Shown: positions 11,130 through 30,000, counted from the first letter of the stretch. The stretch: 64,000 bases of DNA from Lepisosteus oculatus (GCF_040954835.1 NC_090712.1:2427284-2491283), one strand, 5' to 3'. Translations and numbers: made by a program. The notes: generated by a model not told the origin, from the sequence alone.

Positions 11130-11621
11130 TAAAACACACACACCCACATCCCCGATGGGGCTCCCAGCATACCCAAACACCCCCCCCCCGGCATGACCCC
11201 AGCAACAAACCCAACACGAATGTACGGCCACTCTCAGATTGGTCCGCGCATCCGAGGAGCAGCTGGCTGAAGTAATCTGATCTGTAGACAAAGGAATGCT
11301 CCTCGGTCCCAGGATCACAGGTAAACACGCAGCCTTTATTATGAAAATGAGGCCCGGGGACAAGAACGGGAGCAGATGATTTGCGATAGTTCCCCCCTCT
11401 TCCAAAAGAGGGGGACGATACTGAGCTGCTTTATCCGTCATCTGTGCCCTCCGTGTGCCAGGCGAGCCACGCGACACAGCCTTTCTTATTATAATCAGCA
11501 CATGCCTGCGCAGCTACACGCATGACCGCTGAGCAAACCGCTTCATCCCCTCGCGGAGCACGCACGCTCGGCGGAAGGGGCACGAGTTCCGCCTGGAAGA
11601 AAGTTCAAGCAGCGTGCGCCG

Positions 11622-11707
11622 GCTGCGGAGGAGCGGGGAAAGGTCGATTGCCCCTCTCGGGAAAAGAGCAGAGACACGACGTTTCGGCCGTGGGGGGCCT
11701 CTTTCAG
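11622..11707 (-). repeat. dispersed repeat with hammerhead-like core, copy 2 (left arm of inverted pair)
   Basis: Minus strand: CTGAAAGAGGCC, C-rich loop, GGCCGAAACGTCGTGTC, then CTCTTTTCCCGAGAG and a diverged tail. The stem here is a perfect GGCC/GGCC. One extra A is present in the CTGAAGA block. Confidence 0.6.
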
Positions 11708-11725
11708 GTGCGGCGAGCAAGGCGG

Positions 11726-11812
11726 GAAGAAGAAGGCCCCACAGCCGAAATATTGTGCCTCTTTTCCGAGAGAAGGAATACACCTTTACTTGTTCTTTTG
11801 CGAGTTTTTTTT
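11726..11812 (+). repeat. dispersed repeat with hammerhead-like core, copy 3 (right arm of inverted pair)
   Basis: Plus strand: GAAGAAGGCCCCACAGCCGAAA, TATTGTGCC, CTCTTTTCCGAGAGAAGGAATA, then ACCTTTACTTGTTC. It is head to head with the minus-strand copy at 11622-11707, about 20 bases apart. GAAAC has decayed to GAAAT. Confidence 0.6.
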
Positions 11813-14800
11813 TTCTGTTCCTCTTCGAAAACCCAAGGAGACACGCGAGAGAGTGTCAGCTCCCACTGTTTCCCCCTGTCCGTTTCAGGACACCGCACTG
11901 ATGTGCCTAATGTACCTTTGTAAAGGCCACAAGGTGAATCACATCACCTCCAAGCCCTGGCGACCGTGGTGGTCGCAAAACGCTGCCGGGATTTGCGCCT
12001 ATATTCCAAGTGCGCAATATGTGCATAACCCCCCATTTCCAAAACAGCTGTGACTGATCTGCACAGACCAGGCATTTGAGAAGTATTCACCGATATAACC
12101 CAATAGAATCGTATCATTGACAGAAGGCCAGGCTAAACCAGGGCTCACGTCAGCTTTTGCCCAGTGTACAGTGCCGAGAGTAGCGGCAGCAGAGGCACGT
12201 GATGCACCTCGCCACTGAAATCCACCTGCCTTGTCCGGGACGGGAGATTTTGTTTTTAATCCCGCCCACAAGCACGATACGCATAGTGGGGTTTAAGTGA
12301 AAAGCGACAAAGGGAGCCCCGGTATTCGCCACTTCTCATCCTGAGCCACGATGGGATATTTCAGTATTGCTGTTAGCGTGTATTCACGGTCTGTGCTCAC
12401 GTGAGCGACGAAATGCCACTCACTTCCCGACGCGAAAGTTGGAGCTCCCCTCACCATATGGCGGCGGCCATACCGTTGCAGGTTTTGTAACATGCTTCCA
12501 GTCCAATTTGGATGAAGCCTGTGCAATATGCGAGCGGTGAACAGTATAGAGACATGCAGTTGGAAGTGGAGAAGAAAAAAAAAACGCCATTTGGTTAGGT
12601 AGGAGCAGATGGTTGACTGGGGGGCTGATCGCGTCTAAAGGCGTGTCATCCCCTTCAGAGAGAATCCCCGAGGGCTCCCCTTGTATTCAAAATCAATGAA
12701 AATTAAAGCGCAAAGAAAGGATGAATAGTCAGAGCTCGAGTCCTCCTTTGTTCGGTCCAGCTACTGGTGGGCAGGAGTTAAACTACAACAGCCCCCTATA
12801 GAAACACTTAAGTTAAACAGTCTCCCCATAGTCCACCTTCTGAAAGAGGGGGACTAAGAAAAGGGGACTTTCTGCCTGATTTAACCAAGACAGAATCGCG
12901 TGGCATAAATTAAGTTTGAAAAGAATAAGTGTACTGGGCAGCATTCTGAAGGATCGTACTGCGCCTTTCCGTTACGCTTTGCTGCTGTAATCGAGAAATC
13001 TGTGCCACGTCAATTTAATAAATGGCGGATGATGTATGGGGAAGAAAAGGATGGGCCCTGCCTGTTCATAGGTCTGGGCTCCTACGCGTGTTACCTTTAA
13101 AAACAAAATAACCCGAAACGACGTGTTAAGCGAGAACCTAGCCGACCAGGTGATTAGGAAAGTACAACTCCACCTAGGTGAACGTGTAGTTTAAAGACTG
13201 TGAAGTGACCAGAGGCTCGCCTGTCCTGGGGCTGGACAGCTGTTAATAACAAACGTCAGTGGGTACAGGCCGCGGTATTAGAGACTTGACGTATAAAAAA
13301 TACTGAACAGATACATATATAGCATCGTTTGTGGCTAAATAATAAACGCCAGTAAACAAAGATACAGGATCGCTTATTTCTTCATATATGTCAACGGTTG
13401 TCATCAAGAGTTTTTTTTTTTCCTTAACACGCAACAGCATTCACAATTCAATCGAAGACGTTTGTATGACACTGAAAAAATTACTTTTGGAGCGCGTCGC
13501 TGTAGCGGAGACGCGTTCCAACACCCAAAATACGAAGTGTAAATTCTGTAAACAAACATAATACCGTAGAGGGACGTTTACAGTGAAGGGGGATTATATA
13601 ACACTGAAGTTATGTTTGAGATGACTAATTACAGCACTTAAAGACTGCGGCCAGTCACCACACTGCCGATGACAAAGACAGCCCGGTGAACGCTTAGCTT
13701 GATACCAGGTTGCACAACAACCAAGTTAAGACGCAGCATAATACCTACAGGGACTGCAAAGATTTTTTTCCCCTCTCCTTGTTATGCAACACGGCTCTGA
13801 GAACTTTCAAAGGCCATTCCCTTTCTGCAAATTAATGTCGCGTTTCAATTAACGTCCTAATTAAGACCCCCACGTCCGACTCCCACCCCGACTGCACGGC
13901 TTCGTGCAAATCGACCGGTTCTGAACTGAAGTCATGTACTTTAATTAAAGTTTCATATACTGTTTCGTCTGTTAGTGAAAGAGAGTCGAGTGAGTTTCAA
14001 ACAAACTTCGGGTAAGAAAAAAGGGGACCCCCCCTCCCAAAAAAAAACCCAACAAATGTTCCAGTGTTTGATGGTTGAAATAATGAGGTGACGGTTGGTG
14101 CGGTGTTTTTTTCTGTTTTTTTTTTTGGCTGGAAGGGCGATTTTTTTTTCCAAAGTTGAAGACATTGTTGTAGAGACTGCAGCGTGCGCCGAGGGGAGCT
14201 CTTTCTCTCAGTTATATTGTAGAGGGAGCAGGTGCTGTCTGAATTACCATACAGCTGAAAGCACGAAGAACAAACTTATTCTTTCCTCACACAATAACAA
14301 AGTGCCTTAATGACAGCCACGCGAACGACACACACCAACCCACTTTTTTAACATCAGCGCTGCCTCGGAGTGCGTGGCGAAAAATCTAGACTCACAAACT
14401 TAACAAAACCTTTACATCGTTTCTGAAAAGTCTCCACCCCCCGGTTACAAAGACAAAGTTTCCAAAAAACGCTGATCAAGTTCTCCCACAATTAAAAAAA
14501 AAAAACCCGAATGCCCGCGTAAAGCAATTTCAGCTTAATAGCTTTCCAAAACCAGGGTCGTATATAAACATCAGATCTGGTCTGTACTGTACATTGTTTT
14601 CATGATTGTTGCTGCCAGGGTTTTAATTAGTTTTGGCACCAAATCAGTGCAGTTACAATTTTGTTTTGCAGCACCAAATCAATCTCGTGTTTGTTTATGT
14701 GTAAAGAACTCTTAGAACGGGTACTTAGTTATTCTACGTACGGAACGAGTAGTTGTAATTGGGTGGGATCGATTCCCTCTACAAATCCGAGTGAATCTGC

Positions 14801-15480
14801 CAGAATCTGTTTGGAATTGGCATATTTTACATTTTCTTTAGGAGCACTGCAATTTTCCGAATTCCAAAGCTACTACGATCAGAAATCGCATGCAATGCAT
14901 TTGATAAAAGACTGTCTTGAGCAGAGCACGCCAATTAACTTTCGCTATCCTTTCATTATGTCGTTTGTCTATATATACAATTTTAAAATTTCCGCTTCTT
15001 GGTCGTGTTTTTCTAATTATGTATGGTTAAAATGTTAATCAAAAAGTAAAGATGGGTCAGGAGCCGAAGTCGAGGACTAGAATATACGCGAAACGTGTTG
15101 CCTAGGTAAAACAGAGGCGAGGGGGAGTTCTTTTTTATTTCAAAAGTATTGTTGAACGTGTTTACTTAGTTAAAAACAAATCAGAGTCTTCACTTAAACA
15201 GCGAATTCCTACACCGTTATACTGGGCTGCCTCCTGCGTTATTTGTTACTTAACCCTGCAAAGATGGAACGTGTTGCAATCTGAGATTTTGTGGCATGAA
15301 AGGATGTGAAGGATTCTTATGGTTAAAAATTTGCAGGAATGTAAATTAGTGTGTTTTGTTTTGTGCCATGGGGAAGGGTTGCACATTTTACAGCTCAGTG
15401 ACCATTTGGCGATCTTTAGAGAAGGGGGTTTTGAAAAGTGGTCCTTTGTGACAGTTCTAGCCAGATTGTGGAGGGGGGGA
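11813..15480. other. dll1 upstream intergenic region
   Basis: No coding signal. It includes the palindrome ATGGCGGCGGCCAT at 12458-12471 (two overlapping YY1-type sites) in a CpG-containing stretch, and an RFX-like GTTGCCTAGGTAAA at 15097-15110. Dll1 enhancers are expected upstream of the gene in vertebrates, but I cannot place them from one sequence. Confidence 0.4.
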
Positions 15481-15493
15481 CGGGGGGGGACTC

Positions 15494-15504
15494 ATTTGCA
15501 TCTG
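15494..15504 (+). promoter_or_regulatory. octamer/E-box composite in the dll1 promoter
   Basis: ATTTGCAT (POU octamer) overlaps CATCTG (a CANNTG E-box), about 25 bases upstream of the TATA box. Joint POU (Brn) and proneural bHLH control through adjacent octamer and E-box sites is known for mouse Dll1 enhancers. Function here is inferred. Confidence 0.5.
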
Positions 15505-15528
15505 ATTATCCTACCAAGCAGCACTCTG

Positions 15529-15535
15529 TATATAA
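15529..15535 (+). promoter_or_regulatory. dll1 TATA box
   Basis: TATATAA lies about 600 bases upstream of the dll1 start codon and predicts transcription starting near 15560, giving a 5' UTR of about 570 bases. Confidence 0.65.
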
Positions 15536-15559
15536 CCGGCGGCAGGCGGACTGGAACAT

Positions 15560-16132
15560 CAGACACACATAGTTTCACGTTGAGCGAAGACCTGGTGAGA
15601 AAGCTGTGGAGAAAACTATTCTGGATCAGTAACGTCTTTGCTTGTAAGGAACTAAGGGAAGACGTAAACAACAAAAGAGCGACGCTACGAGCTCTCCTCT
15701 GCTTTACTTTTGCACCTACGAGTCAAAATCTGTGATGAACTGCAATATTTAATTTCAAGATTGGAATTATCGCCTTGGCAAGGAATTTCGAGTTCATTCC
15801 CAAATCTCAGTTCGGGGACCCTCTTCCCCTCGCGCTCTCGCTCTGCTGGGGATTAAACAATTTCTTTGTTTTTGTGTGTTGCGTCTCCAGAATCACACGC
15901 CGTGACTGATGCGCAGAACTAAAGTCAAAACGCCTTGAAAGAAGAAATAAGTTCTCTCGGAGACGCGCGTCTCGCACTGACTTCCAAAGAGCCAGCAGTT
16001 AACGAAGCAAAGGGCGTAACTGAGAGAAGGGGACACTTGATTTTTTTTTTAAATTCTGAGTCGAGCTGGGACAAACCGCAGTTGCCCAGACTCTACGACT
16101 TCTCTCTACTTTTTTGCTAGAAAATAACCAAA
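15560..16132 (+). other. dll1 5' UTR with two short uORFs
   Basis: The inferred leader holds ATG AAC TGC AAT ATT TAA at 15735-15752 and a second upstream ORF of nine codons plus stop at 15909-15938. Both end well before the dll1 ATG, so they could lower initiation without overlapping it. The leader limits are estimated from the TATA box. Confidence 0.5.
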
Positions 16133-21709
<5,577 letters not shown>

Positions 21710-22490
21710 AGCGCCCACCAGGAAGCTCTCACTCATTTGTCTCTTCTCTGAGGAGGTGTAACTCTGTCATATGCTGCTCAAGCCCAGAGGGAAGGTTTCC
21801 TTCAATGTGACCTGCTGCTGTGGAACTACAAAGTTAAAACTGATATTCAGAATGAGCTGGTTCTCTACTGAAGTAAGCGCAGTGACTGCAGAAAACAGTG
21901 GCTGTTGGGCCATAGTGGTCTGCTCTCTCAAGGGTATATCCCAGGAACGTGCTAAACAATGTCTGTTACACTGTCTCTGAGGACTTTTTTTCCTCATTGC
22001 ACTATGGACAGTTGCTGTTTAAATTATATTATACTGAACACAAACTGACTTGATCACTGTTTTTTTTTGTTAAAAAAAAAAAGTCTGCACTGACAAGCAG
22101 TGTGCATTTCAAAGTCCTCTGAGCCATTCCGGTGTATTTTGGTTTAGAGTGGAAAACACTGTTCAGAAATCTTATTTTTTAATAAAAATACTGTCAGAAT
22201 GTTGCTGGGTTTTTTTTAAAGCTGTATCTTTTATTTAATTGTATAATATTGCGTTTTGTGAATTTTATGTATTTTTGTGGAGTTGATTTTGGATAATTTA
22301 ATTTTATTTTTTTTTTCCCTGCAAAAAAAATGTACAAAGGCACTTCGGGTCAATGTGACTGTTGTTTGTTTTTTTTTTTACATAAATGTATTTAAGATGT
22401 ATTGTGCAGAATCTTATTTGAATTTTTTTTTTTGGTTAATGAAGGAAATCATTTAAAAAATATTTTTCCAAAATAAATAATATTAATTAT
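21710..22490 (+). other. dll1 3' UTR
   Basis: AT-rich, with many T runs and ATTTA-like words. Poly(A) signals AATAAA occur at 22181-22186 and 22472-22477; a further one at 22740-22745 is possible. The end is therefore not certain. Confidence 0.65.
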
Positions 22491-25400
22491 ACACGTGCAT
22501 CTTTTTCTTTTTTGGTCACCTACAAGTGTGAATTTAACTCCTGCTGAAATCAGCCAGAATCCCAGGAGAGTGGATGTGGATACTGGAATGAAGAGCTGGC
22601 CAGCCCTGTAGTATTACAGTAGTATTTCCTGACAGTTTGAGGAGTTATTGTGGGTTGTGGTCATTCCCTCCTGCTGTTTTTTCCCCAGAAAGCGTGAGAC
22701 TTACTAGGTTTTGAGGAAATGCCCTTTTTTTTCAAAAGCAATAAACAAATCGGAATAAATAAGAATGGAATTGTCAACTGCAATGGCACTTTCAGTTTAA
22801 TCACTTGTGCATTTGTATAAAGGAAATTACATTCATGATTGAAGATCCATGTTGGAACCTGGCATTTGTCATGATAGAATATTAAAGGAAAACGTATTTA
22901 TCCAAGGCACTGGATGACCTAAACATCTTTTAATTGGACAGATGGAATATAAATTTAACTCTTGTGTCTCTGCGCTGGCAAATATCCGAAGTGGTTTGTC
23001 TTTGCTGCTGCATGTCCAATTTGCTTTTGGTCCGTAACGCTGCTGTAAATGTTTACGAGGTGAGTAAGGTGTCACTACAGCAGATGCAGCTCTGTCTGCT
23101 TCTACGGTATTCTTGTTCCACGTTTCACAGAAGTGTCTTGCTAGGGTTCGGGGCAGGTTTATTTCTCTTTTTTTTTCCTTTGCAATTCATAATTGACATC
23201 TCGCAACCATTTTATAAGTGTCGAATCTTTTCCTGTTTCTCCCCCCCCCCCGGCAACTTTGAGAGCAGAAGACGTTGGCTCTGTATGATTTCAGACAGCT
23301 GAAGAATCCTTTGATTAACGTGCTTACGTGCAGCTGTCCGAATGATGACGCGCGAGAAAAAAAACAACTTCCATTTCGAAGAGTGGAAGCTTAAAGATCA
23401 CAGGACATGAAAGAAAAGCTATGCAGTGTGAGGAAGGGAGAATCGTCCCCTGCAAAAGATTCTGGAATTTCCCAGACGGAAAATGGCAAGAGGACACTGG
23501 GTTTGAGCTCCTACAAGGTAACATTGGTGTATTTTATAACTCCTCTACTTACAATCAGCTCTGAGCTGCCTGTGCCTTACCATGCTCTTTTGGTCTGTCT
23601 CACATCTGGTTACTGTAGCAGAATCTCAAACTGTTTTTCAGAACCGCACAAACTGCAAGTCGCCTAACAGTCCCAAGCCCCGAAATTGTGGCCTTTGCTA
23701 GAAAAGAAGGTGTAAGAATGAACTGTAAGAATGCACTCAATGTCTTGCTTCATTTATGAATGGGGTAAAGGCAACATACCGTAAATGCACAAATGTTCTA
23801 AATATATCATTAAAGATCAATAACTACAGAGATATTCTACAAAGTTGAAGATGCAAACATTGGTATTTTATCACGTGAGAATTAGTCTATTGCAGTAACT
23901 TCACCCCTGGATGTGATGAAAGATAAATTTAATGGCTTGCAGGAATCTAGTGATACATGTATATTGCAGACTTACACTGCTGTAAGTTAATGTTTACATG
24001 GGGAAACATTACATTAGCATTTAGTTATGGACTTCAGCAGTCATTCAATCAATCAGCTCATTAAGGCTAGGTCTCCAATTTTCTTATGCATCATCACTCA
24101 CCATAAAAGAGTAGGACAAGAGGGGTTTAAAGAATAAAAACGTTTCATCATAAAAAATATTTCAATAGTTGAAAGAGCAGAGCACTCCAAGTGTGACAGT
24201 AACCATGTTTTGTAGAATATGAGGATTTGGTGACTTGATAACTTTGCTTCTTCTTCTCCCTTTGCTGTTTTTTCTTCTGAATGCATGTTGACTCCTCTCC
24301 ATACAATTTCCCGTACGGATATGAAACAGGTTACACACCAATGGATGCCACTGGGTTCCTTCTGCCTCTGTAGTTTTCATACTCGACTACATAGGAAACC
24401 AGGAAACTGTTTCTCTGGAGATCCTTGACAATCCAACACCATGGTGCAGAGGAGTTTGGTCCATTTAGGAGCAAATTAGTCCTGTCTGTGGCAGGGAGCC
24501 TACACTAGCTTTGATTAAAATATTTGGAAAACGTGTGCTTTTTAAATATGTCAACATGCACTTCAGGGCAGAAGAAGAGGGGAAAACGAGATTTAACCAA
24601 TTATGATGTCACTCAGGGAAAACGTGAAGGGGAGGATCACTCAGGCACTCAGGGAAATGTTTAGGGGAGAATCAAATTTAGGGGTGCCAGAAGCTGGGGT
24701 ACCTTTACTCCACAGAACTCTGCAGAAACTAGGCAGGAGTGTGGGGAGGGAGGCCTCTAAGGTAAATGATGATTGAGTGGTGTTGATGGGCCATTAGGTA
24801 TCACTCTTCCATGAGGACTGGGAATTCCAAATCATTACCCCCAAAGTGCCAGGCTGACAATGATGACTCTGCAGGAGATGCATGACCATAAATTAAAACC
24901 CTTCCCTGACTGAGCACGTTATAATATTACACTTCCTACAAAAATGTCACGCACCAGAAAACTTTCTTCATCAAAGAATGATGAGGACTCTACGTGGCTG
25001 AAGGCCACCTTTTTCTTTGAAGTAAGCTGAACCACTGTGTACTGTGCCTGTGTATCCTTATAAAAAGTTGGGCTACGTGTTCAAAAAATGCATTGTGAGG
25101 TCTGTGCGTTTTTCTTCTGGCTGTGAAACCTGCTCACATAGTTTAAGAGCAGTTGTGGTGTGAGCAGAAAGTTACACCACTACCGTTGATACGATTTTAT
25201 GCGAGATATTGAATTACCCGCTGAAATTGTAAACAAGCCTGCTGAAATCTAAACAGGTGCATAGGTTTTACAAACCCCTGCACGGAGCTGAGTGAGCCAA
25301 ATTATGTATGAGGAAAGACAACATCATGCGTAGCCCATTTCAATGATCCCCAAAGGCAAGTGTTCAGAAACAGACTTGATTTCTGTCAGCATCTGTCATT

Positions 25401-26754
25401 TGCAGTCCCAACACATTATTTTTTTCTGAAATTGTGGTTATGGAGCTGAGGTATGTGTCAAGGGGCTGCTCTGGAAATTCCTGTCTTCACATTCAGAAGA
25501 AGCCAGGGGATTATCTGCATCTATAGTCTTTGATTAAACAATTCATCGATTGTTAAAGGGTTAAAAAAAAAAACACAGCTAAAAAGAATGTTGGGATTTG
25601 TCATCCAGATCTTACACACATCCAGTTGTGCTAGGAATTAAAGATAAAATAGACAAGTGCTCTGAATAAAAAAACCCTCCACTTCTCTCAATCTGCACAC
25701 TTAAGACACTTAATGGCCATCTTTGAACAACAATTATGTCCCCAGCTGATGAATTGGCATTCATCATCTTGCCAATTTTCTGGTGAAGTGGTCTGAGCAG
25801 AGTAAGGGCAGTGCTTTGGAACAGGAAAGAGTATTAATTCTAACAGGAAGCCCTGAAACACATTAGCGTGTATCACACAACAGTTGTACAGTTGTTTTCA
25901 CTTACCAAACTAAGCCTTTAAGCTAAACTTTTTTTTTCTCGCTCATACAGTGTCTTTTCGCTGAAATGGAAAATATCAAGAGACTGGCAAAAAGCAGTTC
26001 TTTAGTTTCTTCATTCTGTGTTGTCCTGTTGCCCAGTTCAGCACCTCATGATATCTTTTTATCTGTTTTTCGGTTATGTGTTTCAGATTGAACAAAGATC
26101 AGTGATGAGTGCTAACATGGCTCTCTGTTCTGAATAATGAACTTGCTCCTTTGATTATAATTAGAAACGATTTGATCTTTTATCTCTCTGGTGCCATCTG
26201 AAATCAAAGATGCATTAAAATATTAATTTTCTTGTATATTTAGAAAAACATAATTTACCCAATATTTTTCCCCTCTTCCCAATATTTGAAATAATTTTAA
26301 GTAAATACTGAATGTTTCCATTACACAACAATGTACATATTAATGTCGATTTCAAAAATTATAATTTAGAAAACAAATTTGTTACTAGACTAATAGCAGG
26401 AAAAATAATTATCCTCTTTACTCTGTTTGAAATATCATTTACGATCAATTGTCTACATCCATGTTATACCTAAAACTATACTTTAAATCCCTATTTTGCA
26501 TATGCATTCCAAAGAATTTGTGGATCGTCCGGGAAAAGTTTAATGGCATTGTGATGGTTTTGATTTCCATGTTATCCTCAACCTCTGAAGAATGTGTCAT
26601 CCTGTAACAAACATCCATGTGATCTTGGTGATGTTTCTCATTACAACTTAAAAAAGTAGAATTTAGTGAACTTGGAAAACGACACTTGGTGATTGACTTG
26701 TTAGTTCAAGTCATTATCCGAAAGAAAGCTGCTTATTCCCAGTAAGAATCACAG
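22491..26754. other. downstream non-coding region
   Basis: No gene, RNA or repeat family recognised. Codon-like ORFs are short and isolated. Confidence 0.5.
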
Positions 26755-27043
26755 TAACTCAGAGCCTATCCTGGAAACACTGGACACAGTGAAGAACTGC
26801 ATCCTGTTTGGGACATGAGTGTCCATCACAGGACACTCACACACAGACAATATTGAAATGTGGATTAACCTTGTGTTTAGAAGTCAGAAGGAGACAGGAG
26901 CTCACAGCGCAAACCCACATAGACACACAGTCTGAACATGTAGACTCCACACAGAAGGTACCCCAGTCACAAATCGAACCCACAGCCCAAAAGCTTAGCA
27001 GCAGCAGTGCTCACAGCCATGCCGCAGTGCTGTGTAGCAAATA
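26755..27043 (-). repeat. degenerate tRNA-type SINE of fishes, copy 1
   Basis: Minus strand reads through a degenerate B box (GGTTCGATTTG), TGTGTGGAGTCTACATGTTC, and TGTCCAGTGTTTCCAGGATAGG-like end. These are blocks of the widespread fish element with TGGAGTTTGCATGTTCTC. Confidence 0.6.
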
Positions 27044-30000
27044 TTACTGTTAAATATTTGTCAACACTTCAGATGGAAGGCCTCAGAAAGGCAAGACATT
27101 TTGTAGCTTATCCTGAAGTACTTTGACTTACTTGGATGATGATGCTGTAACGGCACCTCCCGGCGGCACATTGAGTTAACAACGTTTTGGCAACTAGCGT
27201 TGCGAAATTTCGCAAAGAAACATAACGGGCAGAAAGAAATAATTTCGCAGCTTGTCGATTGTGGAGCAAACTCCGTAGTTTGCATGTAAACATTTTGACC
27301 TAGAGTGAAAAAAATGAGAGTATGGAAGGATTTGAGAAAAAAACATTTTTAAAGTTTTTTTTTTTCCCAGTCAAAGAGTATGATCATTCCTGTGCTGAGT
27401 GTTATCTAATGGGTCTTTAGTAAGGCGTTTCTTATTTAATTTTTGTTGTCTACTTGTCTTGGCATCACTTAGTTTCACTTTCACTTAAATAGCTTGAGTA
27501 TGTATGTTGTTTTTAATCCACTGGGCCAGAATAAGTTTTGTTGCTAATCTTTATTAGCATAACAAGGGGAAAGCCGGAGCCTTGCTTAATACAGAAAGGA
27601 GCTTGTTTAAGTCAAGTCAGTGTTTCAGCTCCATGAGCTGATTAATCTTGTCACAGGTTTTTTTTTTCTCCTTCTTCTTTTTTTTTTCTTTCCTCAAGGC
27701 AAAGGGGAGCAGAATGCGAGCCCAGCGCCTGTGATGGGGGCCTGTGTTCGTGCTCTTACTTCTGCCTGGATTAGTGAGTATAAAGCTGTTTTCTGCTGCC
27801 AAGCCCTTCAATGGCGAGTTAAATATGGACAGATTGTGACGAGTGGGGAACATGAGTGTAAGAAAAGAGATCTGGCTCAGGCAATGACCCATTCTTTGTT
27901 CCCACATAGTGGTCACCTGTCACCCTCCACAATGCCAGACAGGCCCTCCTTTCAACTGCCTCAACCTGGGCCCTCAGATCTTGCACGACAGGGTAAGGTT
28001 AGCACTTTGGTCTCTGCCAGGGAACTCTTGGGAAACAAAACTTTTACATTCAAAACAATTCAACCTTTACAAAAGGGGGAAACCGTGGGTGGAAAAAAGC
28101 TGGGGAGGGCTTTTCTCGCACCCTGTCAGAGGAGGATATGCTGTTTACAGAACACTCTGTACAGCCTGGGGGGGGGGGCTTGAGACTGGACACGCCATCC
28201 AGCGGGCTTTTGTCTTGCTGTACACAATCGCAGCGCTGGCCACCCGAAAAGCTCCAAGACCTGGAACACTCCTGCACCCTGCCCACTGACCTTTGCTGCC
28301 TGAATATTTGTCCATTCAAATGGTTTCACCTGCAAAGATAAGCATGCACATTGGCAAAACGAACAGTTACTCTATTCCACAATCTGTCTGCTTTGCTGTT
28401 ATTTCTATGTATGCATATAAAAGATATCTAAAGGCTGTTAGGACTTGACAATTGTTTACCTTCCCTATCTGGATAAGATAAGAGGAGAGAATGCTGGTCT
28501 GTTTTTGCAAGCTTGTTTGTCTGTTGGGTTGTAACAGCTTTTTTTGTTTCCTTTTGTTTTTGGTTGTTTTAGTTGCACATCGCCCTCTGCGAATTAAGAA
28601 ATGAAAACCGCAAAAGATTTTCTGTATGTTAAGGCATCCTTTGCCAGATGGCTCTTCTCTCAGGTTGTGGTCCACAAACATCAGCGGTGAACCAGTAATG
28701 AATGTTTAGCAGGGAAACTAACAAAGACCTTGTTCTTATCTTGGTGTGGCGTCTCACATGAAAATAACTATTCAAACATGTGTGCATGCCTGTGTGCAGG
28801 GGTGGAGGGCAGGTTCAGGAAACACTGGGATAAGGTACCAAAACTACTGTGACAAGAACAACCAACTGTTCTTGCATTAGCTAACTCCTTTATAACATTG
28901 CTCTTCCTGTGGCTACTTGGTAAAGCAGTATGGCATAGAGAGTAGGACTAAAAACTCCTAGGCAAGTCTCTGGACAAGACTCTTGGGACAAGACTCTTGA
29001 GGAAGCTCCTCTAGTCCGAATCCATGCTGCTGTATCAGTGGGGAAAAAACTGCAATGGACTAGCTCTCACACAGGGGGATATTATCTCAGACTCACACCA
29101 GCTTAGAAGGTCATGAGAATACCAGGGGAGCCAAGTGTGGGTTAAGAGTTCAGGAAAGCTGAACTGTGTTGTTACAGTGTTGGTTTTGTTCTTCGGTGAA
29201 GCTGGACTCAAAGTCCAGTGGAGAGTGAAGTCCTGCTCGATCCACAGGGCTGGTCGAGCTGAGAGACCTGTCAAACGAATCTTCCTGGAATTGTCCCCCA
29301 AGCATGTCTCCTCTGTGCCATGGGAGGCCCACCCACTAAGGGGGTGACAGACCATTTCTGCCTCCATGCCTATCAATCACTGCCTTCCGGTGCTCAGAAA
29401 GCATACAAGACGAATCATCTGCAATGAGAGTTATTTGTTCAATGCAATCACAGTGAATGTAGAACTGACCCAACACGCTTAGGCTTGGCATTCTTTATAG
29501 TGGCAAACAATTGCCTGATTCCTTTCTCATGCATGTTTTCTTTCTCTGAATTCCAATAAACATCTTTTAAATGCAAAGTCAGCTGCTTAAACAATTTGTA
29601 CCCTGACAAAAGCTAACCACAACAGATTTGCACTGTATTAGATGCATTAGATTTGATGCTTTTATTGTGTTTATACGTTCACTTACTCTGGCACTAATTC
29701 CCATGATCTGTACAATACATTGCTGTCTCTTTCACCTTTATCATGTCTTTACCAAGATTTCACTGTGCTTCACAGCATCTTACTGCACTTTTACCAAGGT
29801 ATACAAACAACAATTCACATTTTTGATTGTTATTGTAATCCTACAGGTGTTACAACTGTTTATAAAGGTTATAAAGGTCATTCTAAAGGTATAGTGTTAG
29901 AAGTGCAGTATGTTGTAAAACACCAAATGTAGATATTTGTTATAATTCAACACACTGTAATTAAATCATGATTTTCTGTACAAAAGAAGAAATCTTACTT

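Noticed and set aside
27620..28183. 187-codon plus-strand ORF
   Set aside because: Begins in a poly-T tract coding phenylalanine and leucine runs; no family motif, no splice context.
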